Part shown: in pieces, positions 47,334 to 59,300 of the stretch
Layout of the letters: every line of letters starts with the position of its first letter
Position numbering within the stretch: position 1 is the stretch's first letter
Origin: Blastobasis lacticolella
Lineage: Eukaryota > Arthropoda > Insecta > Lepidoptera > Blastobasidae
Assembly: GCA_905147135.1 (NCBI GenBank)
Contig: LR990044.1
Coordinates: 17,302,122-17,366,121, forward strand
DNA: 64,000 nt
Direction of reading: 5' to 3'
Program-made: the position numbers and the translations under genes
Notes under the pieces: model-generated
What the model was told of the DNA's origin: nothing
Databases searched by the model: none
The model's input: the letters and a program-made list of their open reading frames with translations, nothing else

Positions 47334-50300
47334 CTACACCTTTTTAATTGTTGTAGTCACAATTTGACACATCATGTTACCTTTTTTTGAAAGAACTACA
47401 GCCTTCAAATCAAACTCTCCATAAAAAAATGATTCGCCGAAGAAGCCTCTGGTTAATTCTGTGTAATTGAGTTCATATATGTAGTTACCCTGAAAATACA
47501 TAAAAATAACTAATATAATTATGAAACATTCATCTTGGCTTCAATATCTTGTCTTGTCTAATTTGTTGTGCTCTCGCGTACGAGGGTCGAAGGAGAGGGA
47601 AAATCTAACATATTAAAAAAAAAAAACCTAATGTTTTAAACTGTCGCGGTTATTAACACACATTTTAAAGGTATGTTCCGGGTATCCTACCACGTACCAT
47701 TGTTTCCGAGCAGCCTGATATTTCGACGTGGTTTATCGCGACGCAGGAATATCGGGCTACTCGTAAACAAAGGTAAGAGGTAGGAAACCCGGAAGATACC
47801 ATAAAATATAATACTTTTTAAAACACAAGTTACGTCTATCGGTTTGCCTTAATCTTGCGAGTGTCACTGAAGGCATGACATTAATCAAAATTTATAGGTA
47901 TGGCGACTACCAGCCACCTTATTTATAATTATCATGTTTTAATTATTTTTTTAGAGAAAGTCGTACGTGCGAGTCGTAAGTCGTCAGAAGATGGAACGAA
48001 TAATTCCGATGATTAAATCGATAAGCCATAAATAAAAAAGCTATACAAAAGCTGGTTTTTACCTCGATTGCTATTAAAAACTAAAAAGCAAATTTAACTT
48101 CCATCAAATTTGAAAGCAGGCGGGACCCATTCTACATTTCTATAAAATATCACACTGTAAGTAGGCACTCGGTTCGGCAGCGTTCGGGAAGCTACGCCAT
48201 ATATTTTGTTCCAATTACCAGTGTCTCAAGACGAAGGTCATTGACCAAGGTGTGTTGTCAGTGATGACTTACGGAACTGAAACGTGGCCTTATAAGAAAG
48301 CTCACTGTTACTCAAAGGACAATGGAAAGAGCTATGCTCGGAGTCTCTTTGCGCGATCGAATCAGAAATGAGGAGATCCTCAAGCGAACCAAGATCACCG
48401 ACATAGCTCTAAGTTGATTGCCTGATTGCCAGACTGAAGTGGCAGTGGGCAGGGCACATAGCTCGAAGAACAAAAGGCCGATGGGACAGTAAAGTTCTCG
48501 AGTGGCGACCACGTACCGGAACACGTGGCGTGGGTATGCCTCCCACAAGGTGGACCGACAACCTGGTAAGGATCGCAGGTACCAGCTGGATGCGGAAAGC
48601 ACAGGACCGGCCTATGTGGCGATCTCTGGGGAAGGCCTTTGCCCAGCACTGGGCGTCTTCTGGCTGATATGATGAAGTAGGCTGGTCTACATAAATATGG
48701 GTCTCACCTTTCTTTTTTTTCAAATTTTTATAAAAGTAAAAATTGCATTTTATTTCTACATATTTACGTACATCATTGTGCTTAGTATTAACTTTTCAGC
48801 TTTTAAAAGTAGCCGCGGTTTTTTAGTTGTTGTACTACTTTTTTTAAATTCTATGACTCCTCTTGAATTCAACTTAGCGATGTTAATCCAACGATTCTTG
48901 GGATTCCGGCGGGATCTGTTTTTTGATACCCGGACTCTAAATAACATGAGTTTACACACCCTTACTTTTTAGTAAATTGATATTCACCTTTACTATACAG
49001 TTCTTCGTATGCAATTTGGTTTCTATAGTACTGGCCACGCCCATGTGCTGACAAGGACTGTTTAATCTATAGCTCCACAGTATAGTCTTGCGTGTTCCAG
49101 ACATTGAATATACAGAAATTTTTACCTGAAAATATAATTACTAGTAGGGCGTATACATTTAAAAAGCTGGAAGCGAACGCCACCACTACCAGCGCTAGAT
49201 GAACATGGCCGACAAGTTCTGCCTCTGATACTATCGGAACTTGATGTCTGCAGGCGCTGGTTTGCACAGAAACTAAAGACTCGATCTAACAGGCTATCCC
49301 CTACCACGCATTCCCACCGCTGCAACTCCTGTGCCAGGATCTACAGCGGCGACCACACACAAGTTCTGAGTTTTGACACTCAGGCGCGCCAGAGGCGCTA
49401 ATATTGTCTTGGAACCCCCAACAAATTGAATTGAGAAGTAACAGATTGCGGACCCTTACCAACACGCTATTAATCGTTGGTAGTTCGTGGCTGGCATCTA
49501 GCTTAGTTAACTTAGGGAGTATTGGACATTTTAGTGAAGTGCACCGTAATATTTTGACGTCCGATTTTCGAGAACAATGAAGTACTGAATAAAAGGTAAT
49601 ATTTCGTTAGCCACGGCCACGCCACGGCTTCGGTACTGATACTGTGTGGAAGCGTTCATAAAGATTGAAACAAACATCAACCAGCCTTAAAATTTACATG
49701 TAAATTGTATTAACATGTATTTGTCAGAACTGCTTAACTGACTTTCTGATATATATGTCGGGGAAAGACTGGAAAGACTCGCCCATAAGCGAGTAATGGC
49801 CATCAGAACGTATTTATCGGGATTTCGTAGCAATAAAGGGGTATCTATAGTGTTTTAAGAATGTATTGTCAAATTAAAGCCACATTTACGAGTTTACAAT
49901 TGTAGCCGAAACCCGCGGGTTATTTACAAAACCCTCCACCACCCATGGCCAATCTCATCAGGCCGATCCGCGGGAGATGCGCCGGGGCTCTTGCTAGTTG
50001 CCACATGCGCACAGCTTGACTCCCTACACATTGTTAACAGTACATCCTGCACTCACGTTTCTATTTTCTGGAGCTTTCACGCATCTCTTTAACGCATCAA
50101 GGTTTACGCTTCTTCGCTCTTGAATGGTTTCTAGTTCTTGGTCCCAATATCCTTGCGGCTCCCGTCGCCGCCATGCTGCTTGTGACGTTGTCATAATAGT
50201 TGCAAGCCACCCGTCAGGTGGCGCACCAATCGACATCCAGGCCAAAGAGATGGACTAAGAGACTCATGATCATCTCCGACACGGCTATCCTGCTATACAC

Positions 50301-53300
50301 ACGTCCTCGTGTGTTATCTGTAACACGAAAACAACACAGCACAATACCATATTCGCTCGGTCACTCCTGACCCCACGGTGATCAGACACCTAAAACTACT
50401 ACTCACTTAAACAAAGCTCAAAACCACCTTTCATTATCACTCTTCTTACTTTTGTAACCGGTAGGTGCTCTGCACTCTAACGTTTCAATACGAAATTGCC
50501 AAGGTCGTAATAGTAACAACACTTTACTAAATATCTGTCAGCTCGTAGTCTATTCTTCGACCAAATCCCAGTTGCATAAAATCAGAAGTAACACGGTATA
50601 TCGGGTCCCTACATGTAAGAACACAGTCCGTCGGCTGTATGTAACTTTGCACTAACTGACATTTGACTAACTGTTTGGTAATACAACTAAGTTTGTAATA
50701 ATTTGTGAAGGAACAGCGTAAATTCAACTACCCTTTTCACTATGCAAAAACGTCTGATTAGAATTATAGCCAATATTGAAACTACTGACAGTTGTGAATC
50801 TTATTTAATACACACAAAATCCTCACTTAACCCTGTATTTACATATTGGTGGCTTGTAAATTTGTATGAAAATATCTCAAATTTGTTTTCTCTACCATTG
50901 TTCATCTCCACTAATGTGTTATTACACTAACTTTTGAATTCATGACAATAATCAGCCCTGTAATTATCCACCACTCATCCCTGTGACTATATTGACCATC
51001 CTTGCTGATCATCTCTGTGATTATTGAACAATCATCCCCGCGACTACATGTTAGTCAACCATATGGCTTCCTATCGAATTTGCATGACTATAGAAAAGTT
51101 AATACTAGCATCCTCTAACTGTCTTTATAAGTTTGCATTCAGTATCAAATCATCGCATATCATATGGGAACCTTCTACATTATTACACAAATAATTACCT
51201 ATACTACCCAATACTAAAACATGTAAGTCATCATTTTAATACCAAAGACTCCAGAACATCAGACACAAAAAGGTATTGTTTTCTGTTTTATTTTCGATCC
51301 CCCACAGAATAATCCACCCAGACTAGCAGACGCCACACAGGCCAGTAGATGCCACACAGGCCAGTAGATGCCATACAGGCCAGTAGATGCCACACAGGCC
51401 AGCAGATGCCACTCAGGCTGAAACAACCTACTTTATTACTCACTAAGTACGAACTGAATACCTAATATGTTACAACGGTCTGACCCTAGATCCTTTTTTT
51501 TACTGCTTATCGTACGTTTAGAATTCGATAGAAGGTAGCCAGCAGGTAGTAGCATGCAGGCGCTACGTATTTGACGCAGTTACTTAACATCGTACGTGTA
51601 CCCACGAAAGTAATAACATTGGCTGTAACAGTACCTACCACCCATTATTTATGTTATCCATACATTTTATTTAAATAACAATATTATCATGGTCCCCCAC
51701 GACTTCAGGTTACTTTAACAGATTGCGGAAAAACGAGCTTAATAATTTATTTACTATACAGAGGAAGAAGAACTATATAGAGGAAATATAACTCGACGCT
51801 ATCGAGTAGTCTATAACTTTAATAAGCCGCCTTCGTTATTGTACATCATTTACAATTAGTCGGTTTACACCGTCTATGTTTGGTGTCACTGAAGGAGGGC
51901 GCTAGGTCTTTCTCCGAAACGTCATTATTTTCATTTCACAACCGAGACATGTTAGTTTATTTTTCCGTCACGTTCCTTCTTATCCATATTCCATTGTTGG
52001 CGACATTCCATTTCTGTCACAGAATACTACATCCTTACGGTATTGCTGCATAAAACGCAGAACTAGCGCCACAATAAAATTGACAAGTCACCTCTGTTGC
52101 GGTCAAGCTATATAAAAATTACACAACTGAATACAATTTGCAATTATCGTTAAACAGTTACTTTTTTTTCACTAACTTTCAACAAAACCCAAATAATAAC
52201 TTGTTATCGGTAATCAAAATATTATCTGTTAGAAATTGTATGAAGAGCTACACCTATCGCACACCCCAATAAACGCACGCCACTCAAAGACAGAAGAAAG
52301 ACCAGATATACACCTACGCCTACGAATAGGGACATACAAAACTGTATGCTCTGTTCTATTCGACACGAATATAATGAAGGAGTATCATAGTTTGCTATCT
52401 ATTTCATTTCATATTTCATATTTATTTATTTGCTGTCCAATGGTACATAAGGTCTTAATAATTAACAAGATTCTCATTTAAGAAACAGCAGTAAGTTGAT
52501 AGTATTAATGATAAGTCTGAATTGGAACCTTACGGTAGGTACTTAGGTACTCAAAGTTCTACATTATAAAAACAACAAAATCATGTCATGTATGTCCTAT
52601 CCACGAGACACGTATTACCAAAGGAAACAACAATAGTACCAACCATCAAGCAATCACAAAATGAGTGTATAGATGAATTAGCCATTATTATTTTTCTCTA
52701 ATAGTTTTGGTCCCATTCGCGTTTTTCCCCATTTGCGTGTTTCCCCAAATTCTTTATTTTCCGTTCGCTATTATTACCGACATGAAATTTTCTCACACGA
52801 TACAATTACTACTCGTTATTTTCGCTACATGCATCTTTACCCATGCAATTTTTTACCAATCCGTATTATTCATATACGTATGCTTTACCTGTAGAATATA
52901 TTCCCAATGGTTTATTATGTCACACGATTCAATGTCTGCTCATTCTTTTCGATAGACACATATTTACCATGTATGAATTTTTTCTATTTAATCAAATCTA
53001 ATCCGACATTTTCCTAACAAAATGGTTACCACAATGGTTGGCCTGAGTGGTAAACAATTGCCCGTTCTCAACGTGAGGGCAGATCTATACTGCAGTAGTT
53101 TAGACGTGTATAGGCTGACGACGGTGATAACGACTACGTCGGCACCTTCATTGCACTTTTATTATAATGACAATGTAAATATGCCTACAAGTCAGATTTT
53201 TGGTTTCGTTACGGAATAGAAATTCGTAGTAAAAAATAACTTATCTGCAGATGGGCTGCCTTGTTACGTCCCTGCATTAACATTAGTGTGTGTATGTGTG

Positions 53301-56300
53301 TTATGAGAGATGTGTAACGTTTTGCCTCGAATTGAAACTCAGTATCTACTCTCAGCTCCTGTATATAAAAATATATCTCTATGATAGATAGTACCTACTG
53401 GAATTAAATCTCTTTAGATAGGTAACGAGTCCTATTGTTTTTAATCAGGACATCAAGGTCAGTGTCATGTTTCAAATTTCTGTAACTATAAAGTTTTAGA
53501 GATAAATTGCAAATAGAAAAATAAATATAAAGGAAAAATATGATGGAACCGAATGAAGAAACGCCAAGGCGATCGTCAGGAACATGTGCATTTACTTTCT
53601 TAGAAAGTACTCATGGAGGGCGTATTTTAATACGAGCTGGATACCGGCATTACTTAAAACGCACAAATAAATCATCGGGTTCTTCTGTGTGGAATTGCCA
53701 TAAAAAAAGTTCGTGCAAAGGGTTTGTTGTTATAGATGTAGAGCAAAGAAGCATATTGCGAGATGTAAAACATTCATGTGTGCCGGATTACGAGTCAATC
53801 GATGTTGAAAAAGAATTCATTAAGTTAAAAAAAAAGGTTGCTACAGATTATAGACCAATACCTACGCTATATAAACAGCATATGAAAAAATTCATGCATG
53901 AGGCATATATTGATAAATTGCCTGCTTTTCATACGGTTAGAGATGCTTTATACACAGCGCGCCAGAAATCTACGACAACCTCAACATTCGAGGAATTTGA
54001 AGATGTCGTAATACCTGTAGACATATCTGAAAACTTCATATGCGTCCACGATTATGACATTATACTTTTATAACCAATGAGTGCAAGCAGTGGATAGCAG
54101 GGTTAAAAACTTTCTTTTTAGATGGAACTTTTAAAATAGTACCTAAGCCATTTATTCAGTTGTATACAGTACATGGCGACATAGGCTCCGACGACGAACG
54201 TACGAGGGTAGTTCCTTGTATATATGCGTTGCTACCCAACAAGCGGCAAGACACATACGAACGAGTATTTAACCTCATAAAACAAAACATACCCAATTTT
54301 CAGCCCGATCAAATTAAAATAGATTTTGAATTAGCAGCTGCTAATGCGATTAAATATGTATACCCGACAACTACAGTGAGTGGTTGTTTCTTTCATTACA
54401 CGCAGGCCGTATATAGTAATGCCGATTTTCTTGGGGCAACCAGTACTCGCGAAGGATGCAGCCACGTTGCAAAATGTGTTGCGTTAGCACACCTGCCTGC
54501 ACTGAAGATACACGAAGGGTGGATTTCGTTACTGGCAATGTCACCCCAAATAGAAAATAATAATAATATTTTATGTTTTAATAACTATATGACAAAACAA
54601 TGGATCAAAGTTGACATGATTCATATGCTGTCGTGTTATGGACATCGCCACAGGACAAACAATGTCGTTGAAAGCTGGCACAAGAAAATTAACAATAGGA
54701 TTCACAAAAACTCCAACTTATTGTTTTTTATTTCACAATTAAAAGAAGAAGCCATGGAAGTAAATTTTATAAACATTCAAAATGAAATTGGGTCTGATAT
54801 TTTTCGAAAACGAAACAAAAAGTATATTTTGATGGACAAAAAAATAGAGGGAATTGTCAGTAATTACTTGCAGGGACTCACAACCTTAGATAAATGTAAA
54901 AGGTTAAGAAAAACTTATAATCAAAATAATTGATAATACGATAAGTTACCTTATCTACACTCATAGCGTAATGTTCCAATTTTTTGTTCGAAAACAGTTG
55001 TTTAATTATACACTTTTTTCACGCCAGTCTATAAAATTTAAAGAAATTACTTTTCGATACAGCATTTCCCATACTAATTTCATTACAGCTGTATCGTAAA
55101 ATAACTTTTTAATCATTATGCAACACTTTTATTTTCTAAATTTTTGTCGGTCGCCGAGACACGGCGAAATGTTGGCTGAATACCTAAATGTCTTTGACAA
55201 ATTCAAATTTTCCTGTTTATATTTGTGTGTTATTATTTTCCCGCTAAACAGAATATTCTTTCTAATTGTTGTAATTTGTGTTTGTGAATGTTTTTATGAC
55301 ACTCATGTTTTAATACCCCCTTTTATATGACAGTTGCATAAACTACTATTACTTAATCTTTAAGTTACGATTATAATTTAGCAATAAGTAAAATGGTTTT
55401 TTTTATTTATGTTAAACAAATAAATATTTTAATTTTTTAAATTATCAATTGAATTATCATATCTTATCAGATATGTTTAAGGTTAAAGTACATTCGTTTA
55501 TATATCTGTGTTTTATTGTATTTAATTGAATAAATATGAAACTAACTGCCTGTCTTTTCCTTTTCCACGCTTTAACCATTAAACCTATATAAATGAAATT
55601 ACCCAGGTAATCATAGCTAGTAGATTTTGATCGCAGCACCGCCCGATTAGTATTAATACTAAAACATGGTAAATATGTGTCTATCGAAAAGAATGAGCAG
55701 ACATTGAATCGTGTGACATAATAAACCATTGGGAATATATTCTACAGGTAAAGCATACGTATATGAATAATACGGATTGGTAAAAAATTGCATGGGTAAA
55801 GATGCATGTAGCGAAAATAACGAGTAGTAATTGTATCGTGTGAGAAAATTTCATGTCGGTAATAATAGCGAACGGAAAATAAAGAATTTGGGGAAACACG
55901 CAAATGGGGAAAAACGCGAATGGGACCAAAACTATTAGAGAAAAATAATAATGGCTAATTCATCTATACACTCCACAAAATAACCAGATCATCATTAGGT
56001 ACTTGTCTTTTTTTACATACAACGCTTTTGTACATAGCTTAAAACAGTCAGCATCTGGTGACTCGGCAATCGGCACGGTAAGCCAAGGTACCTAACCCCA
56101 AGGGGTAGATAAAATAACAATTAATTTCTGCGCCTAATAACAATTAATCACCATGAAACAAGCTTTGAGAAAATAAAATTATCACGTAAAACCTAGTATT
56201 CAATCAAACTAACCTTGCTCGGCAGACGTTACGCTGTTAATCATCGACAAAGTATTTAACCAAATTGAACCAAAGTAGATCACATAACTGAAGTGAATAC

Positions 56301-59300
56301 GCTTAGCCCATAAAATAAGGTACCAATCTCTTTTGCTTTTGCCTATACTTTTCATAAAAGTCAAGAATTGGGTGTCATCAGCTGTTCGTGCAAAATCGGC
56401 CATTTTTGTTTGTAACAATTATTGATTTTTTTAGGTTTATCGTAGCCATTTATCCATTTTTTACCACACCGCATTTGTGAATAATGTTTTTCAAAAACCA
56501 TATTTCAGTGTACCCTGGCATAAACCGGGCCTGATCTCTATAATGATGTTGATTATTTTACCACACATAACCCTTCTAAAACCCTTCGTAATCCTTTATA
56601 ATGAAACCGTAGAACTATTGTTCAATTATTTTTCAGATTGCAAGACTCCGTCACCAAGTTGGTGCATAGAAACTCAGTACTTAGTAACTTTCATCTTAGT
56701 TCGTTACACATTATTTGTGAAAACAGCGATTCTCTCACAAGTAAACATGGTTCGAGTCACCGAATGCAAAATTTCAGCGTGTATGCCTTGTAGGTTGTAA
56801 GTTGTACGTAATTATGGACCAACCACGAACCAGCACTCTCTCATGTGTTTCACCAGACTTTTGCCATTTCGTCGTATCTTCCGCCGCTCAGCATTTCGTA
56901 CACGCAGTTTATTTGGCATGAAAAAAATAAGATCGAGCATTAACATTGTGGACGTGAAGATCTCTATCCCACTTCTGATGTCGGGGAAAGACTGGAAAGA
57001 CTCGCCCATAAGCGAGTAATGGCCATCAGAACGTATTTATCGGGATTTCGTAGCAATAAAGGGGTATCTATAGTGTTTTAAGAATGTATTGTCAAATTAA
57101 AGCCACATTTACGAGTTTACAATTGTAGCCGAAACCCGCGGGTTATTTACAAAACCCTCCACCACCCATGGCCAATCTCATCAGGCCGATCCGCGGGAGA
57201 TGCGCCGGGGCTATTGCTAGTTGCCACATGCGCACAGCTTGACTCCCTACACATTGTTAACAGTACATCCTGCACTCACGTTTCTATTTTCTGGAGCTTT
57301 CACGCATCTCTTTAACGCATCAAGGTTTACGCTTCTTCGCTCTTGAATGGTTTCTAGTTCTTGGTCCCAATATCCTTGCGGCTCCCGTCGCCGCCATGCT
57401 GCTTGTGACGTTGTCATAATAGTTGCAAGCCACCCGTCAGGTGGCGCACCAATCGACATCCAGGCCAAAGAGATGGACTAAGAGACTCATGATCATCTCC
57501 GACATATATATAAAAAAAAACGATTTTATAAGTCCTCCTGTGATTTGTTTTGAATCTTGGTCCTATCTTTGAAGGGATTACAAATACATTTATGTAAACC
57601 ACATATGTACTTACTTGATAGTGGATGAAACTAACACGCACATTCATGAAGAAAGTGTTATGTGCGGGACATAGGATTTGGAGATTGCTTGTTAATGATA
57701 AACTGTTTTTTAACAAACAAAGTACTTGCCTACTCATAATTTGTATCTTATGGTACTGGCGACAAGGAGGGCTACATTGTTTCGAAACTAAATATTTTGT
57801 TTAAGTGAAGTGTTTCTGAGCATCCAATGAAATTTTGTATACGTCATACAGAAACCAATATCTGTGCCTGTGATGTGTAACATTACCGTTAAAATATATC
57901 GTTTCAAAGTTGCGCCGGGCTTTAAGATTATCAAACAAAAACCCTTGTTTCAGTGTTCCCTCTTATTTTAGAGGTATCTTCAATAAGAAGGAATACTAAA
58001 GCCCACTATGTTAGGACAATTATAACTTTATCGTCAGTCTGTCAACATACACCTTATTCCTTTTAAATTAGTGCTGTACTGAGCCGTTGATGAAACTTCG
58101 TTGATGAAACGATCTATATTTTCTGCATGGCATCTCCAAATAATAAATTGCAATTAAGACAAACCTGGTCCATGCCGCTGTGTTCAAATACTGTGAGATT
58201 ATACTTGGCGATTTGAGGCTCTGTGCCATCCGTGTTTAACTCCACGGCACAATAAGCTATGTTCCTCGCTTTGGGGCCGTGGCAGGCGCGGTAGTTCGAG
58301 AATTCTATTTTGTAAGGACCCTGTGAAGCATAATCATATTGAATGATCATCTGACTTAGACGCGTATGCAAAATTTTAATTCAATCGAATACGAAGTAGG
58401 GTTCCTGCAGCCACCTTCCATCTCGATGATCAGATTAGCTCACTGACACCATGATATTTCATTGTAGTCTGTCTTAAATGTGTATGTATCATCATCATCA
58501 TCGTATTAGCCAGAAGACGCCCACTGCTGTGCATAGGCCTCTCCCAGATATCTCCACAAAGGCCGGTCCGAAAAACGTGCAAAGAGATTAATTTGTCATC
58601 CGCGGTTAATTGAGGCTAAGCTGCAGAGCCTCGAGCATCGGCGTATGGTTTTCTACAGGTTGCACTTCGGAGAGTTGCGAAGCAGTTGCACGACCTCATT
58701 ACGCCGGCCCCTTTCAGTCATCGGGAGACGCGATCCGGGCGAGCGCTTCATCCTTATGTCGTGGATCTTCCAACTATCCGCACGAGCCGCTTTGGCTCGA
58801 CTTTTATAATACGAGTGGAATGCGTTGCCTGTGAGTGTGTTCCCTGATCAATATAATCTGGATGCCTTCAAGGCTAGAGTGAATAGGCTGTTCCTAGACA
58901 GGCATGCTCCATCATCGACCAGGTAAGGTGGCGGTCAAATGCCTGGCTAGTAAAGTAATAAAAAAAAATTATATATATATGTCGTCGCGTGAAGGAAAGG
59001 GTTGTATCAGGATCATTGTCATCAGGGTGGTGATATCAGTATAAGATCGTATTCGTCCAGATAAATTAAAGAAAAGGTTCACATTTACTCCACTGTATTT
59101 ATTCCATTTCATTTTTGCACATCACTTATAATTTCATTTGAAATCAGAGCAGTATCACAATATAGGCAGTTGAGGTAATTAACTTTCTTATTTCAAAGGT
59201 GATTTTAAAATTACTTTATTTTCAAACGTAAATAACACTTTCTATAAACGAAATGTGGAGACAGTTTCAAGACGCGTCACTCCTCGGCGGCGGTCGGACC

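Larger units (their letters stand above)
50282..52662. other. LTR element internal region, left part
   Basis: Contains a LINE C-terminal piece on the plus strand at 50742-50930 ([20 protein letters not shown]) and a 19-bp tandem repeat at 51322-51417. No retroviral-type coding motif. Otherwise AT-rich and featureless. Confidence 0.5.
52663..55973 (+). mobile_element. Mutator-like (MULE) transposon, complete ends
   Basis: A 3311-bp element with 310-bp terminal inverted repeats (52663-52972 and 55664-55973) that look identical by eye (their 82-codon frames translate identically), starting GAGTGTATAGATG, and a perfect 8-bp target duplication CACAAAAT (52655-52662, 55974-55981). It carries one transposase gene, frameshifted (53540-54933). 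It is nested within the LTR element. Superfamily is called from the FLYWCH finger plus MULE-type DDE domain and the duplication length. Confidence 0.9.
49756..57504 (-). mobile_element. young LTR retrotransposon without gag-pol (LARD-like)
   Basis: Two 526-bp direct repeats (49756-50281 and 56979-57504, offset 7223) begin TGTCGG and end CCGACA, and are flanked by TATA (or TATATA) on both sides. I see a single difference between them (C/A near 49990/57213). Adjacent to the right LTR, 56966-56978 reads on the minus strand TCAGAAGTGGGAT, matching the tRNA-Leu primer-binding site of micropia/mdg3-type gypsy elements, so the element runs on the minus strand. The ~3.4 kb internal region (without the nested Mutator-like element) has no gag, protease, RT or integrase, so it would depend on another element. 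Confidence 0.75.

Noticed and set aside
51322..51417. CRISPR-like regularly spaced repeat
   Set aside because: The 19-bp units are contiguous without spacers, and the genome is eukaryotic; a plain tandem repeat.
52707..55929. Two identical 82-codon open frames at 52707-52955 (+) and 55681-55929 (-)
   Set aside because: They lie wholly inside the MULE terminal inverted repeats, so their identity reflects the repeat, not a gene pair.
50024..57468. Identical 73-codon frames at 50024-50245 and 57247-57468 (minus)
   Set aside because: Both are inside the two LTRs. No motif is recognised, and the identity is explained by recent LTR duplication.
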